DNA of 25,504 nt from an uncultured Oscillospiraceae bacterium (GTDB lineage Bacteria > Bacillota > Clostridia > Oscillospirales > Oscillospiraceae). Location: positions 1 through 25,504 of the forward strand of contig CAJTYO010000016.1 in NCBI GenBank assembly GCA_910584045.1. Reading direction: 5' to 3'. Of the stretch, positions 1 through 6,795 are shown one piece after another. Under the pieces are notes generated by a model, which was not told the DNA's origin, made no database searches, and saw only the letters and a program-made list of their open reading frames with translations. Position numbers and translations under genes: made by a program. Numbering within the stretch: position 1 is the first letter of the stretch; each line of letters opens with the position of its first letter.

Positions 1-1
1 C

Positions 2-289
2 AGCGAGGAGGGCCAGCGCATCCAGGGCGAGTCCGGCGCGGCCATCCCCGCCTATCTGGGTCTGGAGGATACCTGGTCAAAGTCCTTCGGCGCGTTCGAC
101 TACATGTTGGATCTGGACCAGTGCTACGGCCAGTTTGACTACGCCATCCAGTACATCAACAACGCCAGCCGGCGCAAATGGAAGTCCGGCGTGGCCGACG
201 AGATGGTCAAGATCTACAACGGCGCCGACATTGACAGCACTTTGGCGCATATGCAGGAGATCGCTGACTACTATGTCACGTCTGAGTGA
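2..289 (+). CDS. Sugar ABC transporter extracellular binding protein, C-terminal fragment
   Basis: This is the 3' end of a gene that begins left of the window; 95 codons are visible, ending in TGA. The reading frame is open from the first base and contains an acidic and aromatic tail (DYMLDLDQCYGQFDYAIQYI, then a final helix ending EIADYYVTSE) of the kind seen at the C-terminus of family-1 solute-binding proteins. The identification rests mainly on position: two binding-protein-dependent permease genes follow within 22 bases, then an alpha-galactosidase. That order matches raffinose/melibiose operons of the MsmEFG-Aga type. The ligand is therefore inferred to be an alpha-galactoside, delivered to the permeases outside the membrane. 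The signal peptide and lipobox would lie outside the window. Confidence 0.75.
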   Translation, partial: SEEGQRIQGESGAAIPAYLGLEDTWSKSFGAFDYMLDLDQCYGQFDYAIQYINNASRRKWKSGVADEMVKIYNGADIDSTLAHMQEIADYYVTSE

Positions 290-310
290 ATGTGAGAGGA
301 GGGTATTTTC

Positions 311-1204
311 TTGAAGAATAAGATAAAACTGTCCGCCGCCGCCCGGCGGGAGGAGAACTGGGGCTGGTTCATGGTGGCCCCCACTATCATCGGTTTGATC
401 GTCCTGAACCTGTGGCCCTTCGTCCAGACCATCTATGCCAGCTTCTGCGAGCACCTGGGCTTTGGTCACTACAAGTTCATCGGTCTGGGCAACTACGTAA
501 AGATGTTCGGCAACACCGAATTCTGGAAGGCCACCTGGAACACCATCTTCTTCTGTATCCTCACGGTGCCTGTGGGTGTGATTCTTGCCCTCTTCGTGGC
601 CATCCTGCTCAACGCCAAAGTGAAGTTCAAGGGCGGCTTCCGCACGCTGTTCTTCCTGCCCCTGGTCTGCGCCCCCGCCGCCGTAGCCATGGTGTGGCGC
701 TGGATCTTCAACGGCGAGTACGGCATCCTCAACCAGATGCTGGGGGCCAAGATCCAGTGGATCACCGACCCCAAGACCGCTGTGATCGCCGTGGCCATCG
801 TCTCGGTGTGGAGCAGTATCGGCTATGACGCGGTGCTGCTGCTGGCGGGACTGCAGAACATCCCCAAGACCCTCTACGAGGCCAACAGCATTGACGGCGC
901 GGGCAAGGTCCGGCAGTTTTTCACCATCACCCTGCCCATGGTCTCTCCCACCATGTTCTCCGTGCTCATCATGCGCCTGATGGCCTCTATGAAGGTGTAC
1001 GATCTGATCTATATGATGGCGGACGAGACCAATCCGGCGCTGACGGATATGCAGAGCCTGATGTACCTGTTCTACCGCTCGTCCTTCATTGCCGGCGAGC
1101 GCGGTTACGGCTCCGCCATCGTGGTGTGGACCGTGGGCCTGATCCTTCTTGTGACCCTGATCCAGTTCCTGGGCCAGAAGAAGTGGGTTACTTACGACAT
1201 TTAA
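311..1204 (+). CDS. Sugar ABC transporter permease, MalF/UgpA type
   Basis: Inner-membrane subunit of a carbohydrate importer, 297 aa, the usual size for this family. The start is a TTG at 311, chosen because a GAGAGGAGGG ribosome site lies 8-9 bases upstream and no better ATG is available. Hydrophobic segments run from about residues 18-40, 77-103, 112-135, 160-182, 208-230 and 262-285, giving six predicted membrane helices. The cytoplasmic EAA-type loop that contacts the ATPase is visible as EANSIDGAGKVRQFF from residue 190. The gene sits 21 bases after the binding protein and 15 bases before the second permease, so all three are probably one transcript. No ATPase gene follows, as is common when a shared MsmK-type ATPase is used. 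Confidence 0.93.
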   Translation: MKNKIKLSAAARREENWGWFMVAPTIIGLIVLNLWPFVQTIYASFCEHLGFGHYKFIGLGNYVKMFGNTEFWKATWNTIFFCILTVPVGVILALFVAILLNAKVKFKGGFRTLFFLPLVCAPAAVAMVWRWIFNGEYGILNQMLGAKIQWITDPKTAVIAVAIVSVWSSIGYDAVLLLAGLQNIPKTLYEANSIDGAGKVRQFFTITLPMVSPTMFSVLIMRLMASMKVYDLIYMMADETNPALTDMQSLMYLFYRSSFIAGERGYGSAIVVWTVGLILLVTLIQFLGQKKWVTYDI

Positions 1205-1219
1205 GAGGGAGGTATGGAC

Positions 1220-2065
1220 ATGAAGAGTACAGATTCCCTGCGGCGCTCCTATGCCATCAACAAATTTGTCACCTATTTCTTCCTGATCCTGGGCGCGCTG
1301 ATCATGGTGTTCCCCTTTGCGTGGATGATCCTCACCAGCTCCAAGACCGTGGCGGAAAGTCTGGCGGTGGACCCCGTCATCATCTTCCCCGCCAAATGGA
1401 TGCTGGACAACTTTAAAGACGCCATCGCATCCCTGCCCTTCGGCCGGTTGTACTGGAATACCACGCTGATGGTGTTCTTCCGTGTGATCTGTGCGGTACT
1501 GTTCAGTTCCATGGCGGGTTACGCCTTCGCCAAGCTGAAGTTCCGGGGCAAGAACCTTCTGTTCGGCATCGTGCTGGTCCAGATGTCCCTGCCCAGCCAG
1601 ATCTTTATCATTCCCCAGTACCAGATGGTGGCCAAGATGGGCATGGCGAATACCATTTTCGCCCTGGTATTCCCAGGCCTGGTCAGCGCATTTGGCGTGT
1701 TCTTCCTGCGCCAGACCTATATGAGCATTCCCGACGAGGTGGGCGAGGCCGCCTATCTGGACGGGTGCAACCAGTGGCAGACCTTCTACAAGGTCATGTT
1801 CCCGCTGACGGGCACCTCCGTGGCGGCGCTGACCATTTTCACCGCGGTGTTTGCCTATGGCGATCTGATGTGGCCCCTGGTGGTCAACTCCGATCTGAAA
1901 ATGATGACTCTCTCCTCCGGCCTCTCTACGCTGAAAGGCCAGTTTACCACTAACTTCCCGGTGCTGATGGCCGGCTCTCTGCTGGCGATGCTGCCGATGA
2001 TCGTGCTGTATCTGATCTTCCAGCGGCAGTTCGTGGAAGGCATTGCTGGTACAGGCGGAAAGTAA
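1220..2065 (+). CDS. Sugar ABC transporter permease, MalG type
   Basis: Second membrane subunit of the alpha-galactoside-type importer, 281 aa from the start chosen here. Two in-frame ATGs occur at 1214 and 1220. The GAGGGAGG ribosome site ends at 1212, only 1 base from the first ATG but 7 bases from the second, so 1220 is preferred. An N-terminal basic stretch is followed by a hydrophobic helix (about residues 14-36) and five more membrane segments. The EAA loop reads EAAYLDGCNQWQTFYKVMFP from residue 176, with the DG pair typical of MalG-like proteins. It would pair with the upstream permease to form the channel. The next gene, an alpha-galactosidase, begins 186 bases downstream behind a strong hairpin. 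Confidence 0.92.
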   Translation: MKSTDSLRRSYAINKFVTYFFLILGALIMVFPFAWMILTSSKTVAESLAVDPVIIFPAKWMLDNFKDAIASLPFGRLYWNTTLMVFFRVICAVLFSSMAGYAFAKLKFRGKNLLFGIVLVQMSLPSQIFIIPQYQMVAKMGMANTIFALVFPGLVSAFGVFFLRQTYMSIPDEVGEAAYLDGCNQWQTFYKVMFPLTGTSVAALTIFTAVFAYGDLMWPLVVNSDLKMMTLSSGLSTLKGQFTTNFPVLMAGSLLAMLPMIVLYLIFQRQFVEGIAGTGGK

Positions 2066-2185
2066 GCGGCTTTGCCTGCCTCCGCCGGGACGGCCGTTTG
2101 ACCGCGCAGCGGTCCGATGACGTCCCCTATTCCTCCGCGTCCGAGGGGCGCGGCCCAACTTTGCGTTTCTCTTCTTCCTCTTTTA

Positions 2186-2221
2186 GACAGCCCCGGCCCG
2201 CTTTTGCCTGCCGGGGCTGTC
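2186..2221 (+). other. Strong hairpin between permease and alpha-galactosidase genes
   Basis: A perfect 12-bp stem (arms GACAGCCCCGGC at 2186-2197 and GCCGGGGCTGTC at 2210-2221) encloses a 12-nt loop. No T-run follows it on either strand, so it is not a standard intrinsic terminator. It lies 31 bases before the start codon of the downstream gene and may set the ratio of transporter to hydrolase through mRNA processing, pausing or stability. That role is inference. Confidence 0.6.
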
Positions 2222-2251
2222 ACACTAGACTACTATGCGAGGGATCGAGCT

Positions 2252-4438
2252 ATGATCGTATATGATAAGGGGAACGGGACCTATACCCTGCATACCCGCC
2301 GTACCACCTATCAGATGAAGGCGGACGCCCACGGGGTGCTTCTGCACACCTACTACGGCCCCCGGCTGGACGGGGAGGACCTGAGCCGGCTGATTCAGTA
2401 TGCCGACCGCGGCTTCTCCGGCTCGCCCAACGAGCTGGGCCGGACGGACCGGACCTACTCTCTGGACACCCTGCCCCAGGAGTACTCCACCTGCGGCGTG
2501 GGGGACTTCCGGCTGCCCTCCGCCGAGGCAGAGCAGGCCGACGGCAGCCTGTTGCTGGATCTGCGCTTCGCCGGCGGGGAGATTCGAGCGGGGAAATATG
2601 CCCTGGAGGGTCTGCCCGCTTTTTTCGGAGATAGCTGGGAGACGCTGTCCGTGCGTCTGCGGGACCCCCACTCCGGGATGGAGGCGGAGCTTCTCTACGG
2701 CGTGGACGAGGAGGATGACCTCATTACCCGCGCGGTGCGCCTGATCAACCGGGGGAAGGAGACGGTGCGCCTGCGCCGGGTTATGTCCTTCTGTCTGGAT
2801 TTCCGGGGGGCGGACATGGATTTGATCACCTTCGACGGCGGCCATGTGCGGGAGAGGCGGCCCGCCCGGGCCCCGCTGCGCCCCGGGGTGCAGAGCGTGG
2901 GCAGCCTGCGGGGGACCTCCAGCCACCAGCACAACCCCTTTGTGATCCTCTGCGGCCATGACACGGGGGAGGACCATGGGCTGTGCTACGGGGCGGCGCT
3001 GCTGTACAGCGGCGGTTTTCTGGCCTCGGCGGAGCGCAGTCAATTTGAGGACTGCCGCCTGGTGATGGGCATCCATCCCCACCACTTCTGCTGGACCCTG
3101 GCCCCGGGGGAGACCTTCACCGCGCCGGAGGCGGCCCTCGTCTGTTCCCCCGACGGTTTGGCGGGCATGACACGATGCTTCCACCGGGCCATCCGGGAGC
3201 GCCTGCTCCGGGACCCCTGCCGGGGCCGCCGGCGACCGGTGCTCATCAACAACTGGGAGGCCACGGAGTTCCACTTCGACGCGGACCGCCTGGTGGGCAT
3301 CGCCCGGGAGGCGGCGTCGCTGGGCGTGGAGCTGTTCGTCATGGACGACGGCTGGTTCGGCAGCCGGGACAGTGATATGAGCGGCCTGGGCGACTGGACG
3401 GTCAACGAGAAGAAGCTGCCCGGCGGCCTGGAGGCGCTGGTCCCCCGGATCAAAGCCCTGGGAATGCAGTTCGGTCTGTGGATCGAGCCGGAGATGGTCA
3501 GCGAGGACAGCGAGCTGTACCGGACCCATCCCGATTGGGCACTTGGAGCCCCAGGACGGCCCCAGGCCCGGGGCCGGGCCCAGCTGGTGCTGGACTTCTC
3601 ACGCCGGGAGGTGCGGGACCACATCTACGAGGCGCTGCGCCGGGTGCTGGACAGCGCGGAGGTGGACTACATCAAGTGGGACATGAACCGCTCCCTCTCC
3701 GACGTGTGGTCCGCCGCCCTGCCGGCTGACCGACAGGGGGAGGTGTACCACCGGTATGTGCTGGGGGTCTACGACATGCTGGAACGGCTCCACCGGGACT
3801 ATCCGGCGATGCTCATGGAGGGCTGCAGCGGCGGCGGCGGCCGCTTTGACGCCGGGATGCTCTACTACACTCCCCAGATCTGGTGCAGCGACAATACGGA
3901 CGCGATCGACCGTCTGACAATCCAGTGCGGCACCGCCTTCTGCTATCCTGCGGGCACCATAGGCGCCCATGTCTCCGCCGTGCCCAACGCCCAGACCGGC
4001 CGGTGCACGCCCATGGAGACCCGAGGCGTTGTGGCCATGTGCGGCACCTTTGGCTATGAGCTGGACCTGTCCCGCTGTACGCCGGAGGAGAAGGAGACCG
4101 TCCGGCGGCAGGTGCAGACCTATAAGGATCGGGCCAGACTCATCCAGGAGGGGGATTACTACCGCCTGACGGACCCCTTCTACGAGGAGCGGTACGCTGC
4201 ATGGGAGCATGTCTCCCCGGACCGGCGGGAGGCCTTGGTCTCCCTGGTGACCGGCTCCGCCCGGGCGGCGATGCCTTTTTTGGCCCTGCGTCTGAAGGGG
4301 CTGGATCCGGCCAGGCGCTACCGCGTCAACGGCGGGGAACTGTTCGGCGGGGCCGCGCTGATGTACGCGGGTTATCCCCTGCCCCTGTTCCAGGGGGATT
4401 ATCAGGCGGTACAGCTGTATCTGGAGGCGGTTGATTAA
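2252..4438 (+). CDS. GH36 alpha-galactosidase
   Basis: Hydrolyses terminal alpha-1,6-linked galactose from raffinose-family sugars or melibiose in the cytoplasm. From the ATG at 2252 (ribosome site GCGAGGGA 7 bases upstream) the protein is 728 aa, the normal length for bacterial GH36; the frame is open further upstream, but that part is not protein-like. The domain order is an N-terminal beta-sandwich (about residues 1-330), a catalytic barrel (about 330-640) and a C-terminal beta domain. Visible active-site motifs are MDDGWFG (D365, D366, substrate binding), YIKWDMNR (D477, expected nucleophile), EGCSGGGGRFD (about 523-533), and WCSDNTDA (D547, expected acid/base, 70 residues after the nucleophile as in the Geobacillus AgaA family). 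No signal peptide is seen, so the sugars are probably imported intact by the adjacent transporter. Confidence 0.97.
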   Translation: MIVYDKGNGTYTLHTRRTTYQMKADAHGVLLHTYYGPRLDGEDLSRLIQYADRGFSGSPNELGRTDRTYSLDTLPQEYSTCGVGDFRLPSAEAEQADGSLLLDLRFAGGEIRAGKYALEGLPAFFGDSWETLSVRLRDPHSGMEAELLYGVDEEDDLITRAVRLINRGKETVRLRRVMSFCLDFRGADMDLITFDGGHVRERRPARAPLRPGVQSVGSLRGTSSHQHNPFVILCGHDTGEDHGLCYGAALLYSGGFLASAERSQFEDCRLVMGIHPHHFCWTLAPGETFTAPEAALVCSPDGLAGMTRCFHRAIRERLLRDPCRGRRRPVLINNWEATEFHFDADRLVGIAREAASLGVELFVMDDGWFGSRDSDMSGLGDWTVNEKKLPGGLEALVPRIKALGMQFGLWIEPEMVSEDSELYRTHPDWALGAPGRPQARGRAQLVLDFSRREVRDHIYEALRRVLDSAEVDYIKWDMNRSLSDVWSAALPADRQGEVYHRYVLGVYDMLERLHRDYPAMLMEGCSGGGGRFDAGMLYYTPQIWCSDNTDAIDRLTIQCGTAFCYPAGTIGAHVSAVPNAQTGRCTPMETRGVVAMCGTFGYELDLSRCTPEEKETVRRQVQTYKDRARLIQEGDYYRLTDPFYEERYAAWEHVSPDRREALVSLVTGSARAAMPFLALRLKGLDPARRYRVNGGELFGGAALMYAGYPLPLFQGDYQAVQLYLEAVD

Positions 4439-4587
4439 TACTTTTTCTTGAGATGTATTGTGTAACGGGTGGTTTCACCATCCAAATACACATTGGCTGA
4501 CGGTTCATTTGTGGCAAAATGACACAGGCCGGAAAGGCGGTGATCGACCAGCAGGAGGGAACCGAAGGGGGAGCGTCTAGGGATGAC
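4435..4587 (-). pseudogene. Minus-strand open stretch resembling the C-terminus of a lost gene
   Basis: Fifty sense codons lie between an in-frame TAG (4588-4590) and a TAA whose bases overlap the alpha-galactosidase stop codon. There is no usable start codon near the beginning. The translation looks protein-like, including LLLVDHRLSGLCHFATNEPS and then NVYLDGETTRYTIHLKKKY at the end. I do not recognise the family. It could be the tail of a gene carried in by an inserted element and since lost, or a chance open frame in structured DNA. The 18-bp terminator stem overlaps its 5' part, which argues against an intact functional gene. Confidence 0.3.
4460..4491 (+). repeat. Imperfect hairpin just after the alpha-galactosidase gene
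   Basis: Arms GTGTA (4460-4464) and TACAC (4487-4491) continue, across a small internal loop, into GGGTGGT (4467-4473) and ACCATCC (4477-4483) with a 3-nt loop and one G.T pair. It is not followed by a T-run. It lies inside the minus-strand remnant frame, so the pairing may simply reflect coding sequence. Confidence 0.4.
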
Positions 4588-4607
4588 CTAGGCGCTCCCC
4601 CTTCTTT
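4564..4607 (+). terminator. Intrinsic terminator of the alpha-galactoside operon
   Basis: An 18-bp stem with one G.T pair (left arm 4564-4581, right arm 4587-4604) and a 5-nt GATGA loop is followed by a short T-rich tail (CTTCTTTATA). It lies about 125 bases after the alpha-galactosidase stop codon. The stem is unusually long for a terminator and may originally have belonged to the foreign-looking segment around it. Confidence 0.7.
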
Positions 4608-4863
4608 ATAGCCCTCTCGTAAGAGCGCACTTACTCACCACCAGCAAGCTGGCGGTGGTACTGCCTGCGGCAGTCGTGTGCCCTCCGGGAGCGGCTCCGC
4701 AGGACGCTCCTTCCCTGCCCAGTATGGACAGGCCAGCAGACGCCAACGTCGGCTTGTGCATCGGACGCCGCTGCGTCGATGCGCCGGGGGCTTGGGGGCG
4801 GCAGCCACCAACAAGCTGCGCATATACTGGGGCATTGCTTGCTACTACTATCAGCACTGGGGG
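4608..4863. other. Non-coding, hairpin-rich segment of unknown origin
   Basis: This stretch has no convincing gene on either strand. It holds a series of short stems: GTAAG/CTTAC around 4619-4634, ACCACC.../...GGTGGT near 4637-4660, CTGCC-TGC-GGCAG near 4663-4675, and GACGC-CGCT-GCGTC near 4768-4781. Several frames stay open on both strands, but the translations are low-complexity shadows without ribosome sites. It could be a remnant of a mobile element or a structured RNA. Together with the sequence on either side it separates two transcription units by almost 500 bases. Confidence 0.45.
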
Positions 4864-4892
4864 TTGACGGTCATTCCCATTGGTGGTATATT
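4864..4892 (+). promoter_or_regulatory. Promoter for the orphan lipoprotein gene
   Basis: TTGACG (4864-4869) and TATATT (4887-4892) are separated by exactly 17 bases. Transcription would begin near 4899, about 36 bases before the ATG of the lipoprotein gene. The match is 5 of 6 bases in each box. Confidence 0.7.
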
Positions 4893-4934
4893 TGGAGCGA
4901 GACAAATCGGCAAATCGAGACTTAAGGAGGCCAT

Positions 4935-5513
4935 ATGAAAAAGTATATAGTTGCTATGTCACTGCTACTTTTCCTTTCTGCTTGTGGGAAGGTTAATGGA
5001 ACATCGTCCCAACAGACTGAAGAAATCCCAATGCAAACATCTTTGCCACAGTTAGAAGCAACAGAGTGGCAAACACTTAGTACGGACGCAGTTGCATTTA
5101 ACCTTACTGGCAGCTTCGATAATCCTAATTTTGCGTATGTATTCGACCACACGGACACCGTTCCTCTTGACCAATTAGTAGCCTTCTCTCTGGTTGCTGA
5201 TGCGGCCAGCGAGAGTGCACACGATGAATTGCGTGGCCGCTTTTTGGAGGCTCCTAATACCGTCTTAACATATCTTGTGCTTTTAGGAGATCAGGTTACA
5301 GAGCTCTCAGGTTGGGAGCCTACATTAACGGCAGAGTTAATTTGCGGCTTCATAGCCGCTGCCGATGCCAGTTGGCACGACGGCTCTGCGGAATTTGTCT
5401 CAACCATGGCGGAATGTCGAAAAAACTATCCCGAAGGCCGCATTGCTGAACTTTTGGATATTATGGAGGAAGAACATACTGCGTCTATGGAACGGAACCA
5501 TTCAAACCCCTAA
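4935..5513 (+). CDS. Putative lipoprotein of unknown function
   Basis: The predicted protein has 192 aa. The start is supported by AAGGAGG ending 4 bases before the ATG. Residues 1-17 form a lipoprotein signal (MKKYIVAMSLLLFLSAC) with a lipobox ending in Cys17, so the mature protein is expected to be anchored on the outside of the membrane. The rest is soluble, acidic and mostly helical (for example LDQLVAFSLVADAASESAHDEL), with no catalytic motif that I recognise. Base and codon use are clearly more AT-rich than in neighbouring genes (many TTA, GCA, ACA and AAT codons). It follows the hairpin-rich island and has its own promoter, which suggests acquisition as a single-gene unit. I assign no function. 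Confidence 0.8.
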   Translation: MKKYIVAMSLLLFLSACGKVNGTSSQQTEEIPMQTSLPQLEATEWQTLSTDAVAFNLTGSFDNPNFAYVFDHTDTVPLDQLVAFSLVADAASESAHDELRGRFLEAPNTVLTYLVLLGDQVTELSGWEPTLTAELICGFIAAADASWHDGSAEFVSTMAECRKNYPEGRIAELLDIMEEEHTASMERNHSNP

Positions 5514-5572
5514 TTGAAAAGAGGCATTGTAGATTATCCCAGTTTATCGGGGGGGATTTCATCGTAAATAGT

Positions 5573-5611
5573 AAAAAGGAGCGTCCGCGCCCGGTGTTGC
5601 CGGGCGCGGAC
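5573..5611 (-). terminator. Intrinsic terminator after the cytidylate-kinase-like gene
   Basis: A perfect 12-bp GC-rich stem (5583-5594 with 5600-5611) has a 5-nt loop. Read on the minus strand it is followed by a T-run (the complement of AAAAA at 5573-5577). It lies 23 bases past the stop codon of the minus-strand gene. It may also stop read-through coming from the lipoprotein gene. Confidence 0.85.
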
Positions 5612-5633
5612 CTCATGTATATGTATGTTTCGA

Positions 5634-6245
5634 TCAGGCTTGCCCCATAAACAGCCGGGAGATTGCGGCGGTCATCTGCTTAATGTTGGTCTGAGTGGTG
5701 TTGATGCACAGATCATAGTGGATGCGGTCGCCCCACTTCTGGCCGGTATAGTACTCATAGTAGTCCGCCCGCCGACGGTTGACGGCGGCGATGCGTCGCT
5801 CCAGCTCCTTGTCGGTGAGGTCCTCCTTCTCGTAGTTTTTCACCCGGCAGCGCTCTACCTTGCTGGGCATATCCGCGTACACAAAGATGCGGAAGGGCTT
5901 CTCCTCCCACAGGATGTAGTCCGCGCAGCGGCCCACAATGACGCAGTCGGATTTGGCTGCCATCTCCCGCAGGATGCTGCACTGCTCCCGAAAAATGGTC
6001 TGACTCTGGTCCATATTGGGATCGGCCATCATCCGGAAGCTGCGGCCGATGTGGATGGGGAAAGAGGTGATGGGTCGGTGTCCCATCACCTGCTGCACGT
6101 ACCGTTCAGACAGCTCCGTACGCTTGGCGATTTCCTGCACGATCTCCTGATCGTAGTACGCGCAGCCCAGATTTTCCGACAGCCGTCGTCCAAATTCTCG
6201 CCCTCCGCTGCCAAATTCGCGGCTGATAGTGATAATTCTGTTCAT
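5634..6245 (-). CDS. Cytidylate-kinase-like family protein
   Basis: The protein has 203 aa and belongs by appearance to the Cytidylate_kin2 group, P-loop proteins related to CMP kinase whose substrate is generally unproven. The ATG at 6243-6245 is preferred because GGGAGG lies 7-8 bases upstream and the conserved N-terminus MNRIITISREFGSGGREFGR starts there; longer versions would run through the promoter. The glycine-rich nucleotide loop is at residues 8-19. An Arg-rich lid-like region (about residues 145-170) includes ERRIAAVNRRRADYY. The C-terminal part (YDLCINTT) is typical of the family. It is monocistronic, with its own promoter and terminator. The fold assignment is confident; the phosphate acceptor is not known. 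Confidence 0.88.
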   Translation of the reverse strand: MNRIITISREFGSGGREFGRRLSENLGCAYYDQEIVQEIAKRTELSERYVQQVMGHRPITSFPIHIGRSFRMMADPNMDQSQTIFREQCSILREMAAKSDCVIVGRCADYILWEEKPFRIFVYADMPSKVERCRVKNYEKEDLTDKELERRIAAVNRRRADYYEYYTGQKWGDRIHYDLCINTTQTNIKQMTAAISRLFMGQA

Positions 6246-6325
6246 AGTAGGACCTCCCTTTCGCTTCCACGGTTGGTTGTATGAAATATTCCGCCGGTGT
6301 GCGGCATGGCCGGTACGATACAAAT

Positions 6326-6354
6326 ATTATATACCAAGACGATCTTTTTTTCAA
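6326..6354 (-). promoter_or_regulatory. Promoter of the cytidylate-kinase-like gene
   Basis: On the minus strand, TTGAAA (6349-6354) and a consensus TATAAT (6326-6331) are 17 bases apart. The distance from the -10 box to the ATG is about 80 bases. Confidence 0.85.
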
Positions 6355-6359
6355 GTTCC

Positions 6360-6670
6360 ATTGCCGGGGATCGGACCGCTAAAAATCCCAGCAGGGCATA
6401 CCATGAACAGCCGCCGGCCGGGCAGGATTTTCTCGTGTCGTTTGCCGATATCCATCCCAGCAATTTCCGTTGGGTAGCTGTTCACCCATCGTTCCCCTCT
6501 TTCACTTGCTCGTTTGTCACCTCGTCAAAGTTGGTCCCCCTTTACCTTTCCTTTCGCCGCCTCCCTTTGCAGACAGCTGACTTTCTATGCCTTTGGGCAA
6601 TTCTTTCTTTGACCTTTTCTACCCGCTCCCCTCATGCTGCCGCATTCACTCGTATTTCGCATTCGCCTAG
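6360..6670. other. Unexplained strand-asymmetric segment between minus-strand genes
   Basis: About 310 bases lie between the transketolase terminator and the next promoter with no gene I can support. The minus strand is strongly purine-rich between roughly 6480 and 6650, in contrast to the GC-balanced genes around it. Paired elements are visible: AAAATCC (6382-6388) with GGATTTT (6425-6431), and GGGT/ACCC around 6473-6488. Only short frames with weak ribosome sites exist. It may be a structured RNA region or a decayed gene or element. Confidence 0.4.
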
Positions 6671-6673
6671 GCA

Positions 6674-6721
6674 TAAAAATAGCTTGCGGGTTACAAGCTG
6701 ATTTGTGCTTGTAGCCCGCAA
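6674..6721 (-). terminator. Intrinsic terminator of the transketolase operon
   Basis: A 15-bp stem with one G.T pair (6684-6698 with 6707-6721) and an 8-nt loop is followed on the minus strand by CTATTTTTA. It lies 75 bases past the stop codon of the second transketolase gene. Confidence 0.88.
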
Positions 6722-6795
6722 ACTAATATTAGCGTCTGCTGTCCGGGAGCTGCCTCGCAAATAGATTGTATTTGTCAAATGAGCTCGCCGAAGAA

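Noticed and set aside
77..2158. Very long open frame on the minus strand opposite the first transporter genes
   Set aside because: It is the shadow of GC-rich permease codons; its translation is His/Gln/Gly-rich without any domain, and there is no ribosome site.
2186..2221. Intrinsic terminator before the alpha-galactosidase gene
   Set aside because: The stem is strong, but no T-run follows on either strand; reported as a hairpin instead.
4608..4863. tRNA or rRNA gene in the structured island
   Set aside because: No cloverleaf with TTCGA-type T-loop and CCA-side acceptor was found, and no rRNA signature.
4606..4905. Overlapping plus- and minus-strand frames in the hairpin-rich island as possible small genes
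   Set aside because: Both strands are open at once, no ribosome sites precede them, and the translations are low-complexity; treated as non-coding.
6297..6701. Plus-strand frame in the gap between the kinase-like and transketolase genes
   Set aside because: It would run head-on through the promoter and terminator of minus-strand genes and has no ribosome site or recognisable domain.
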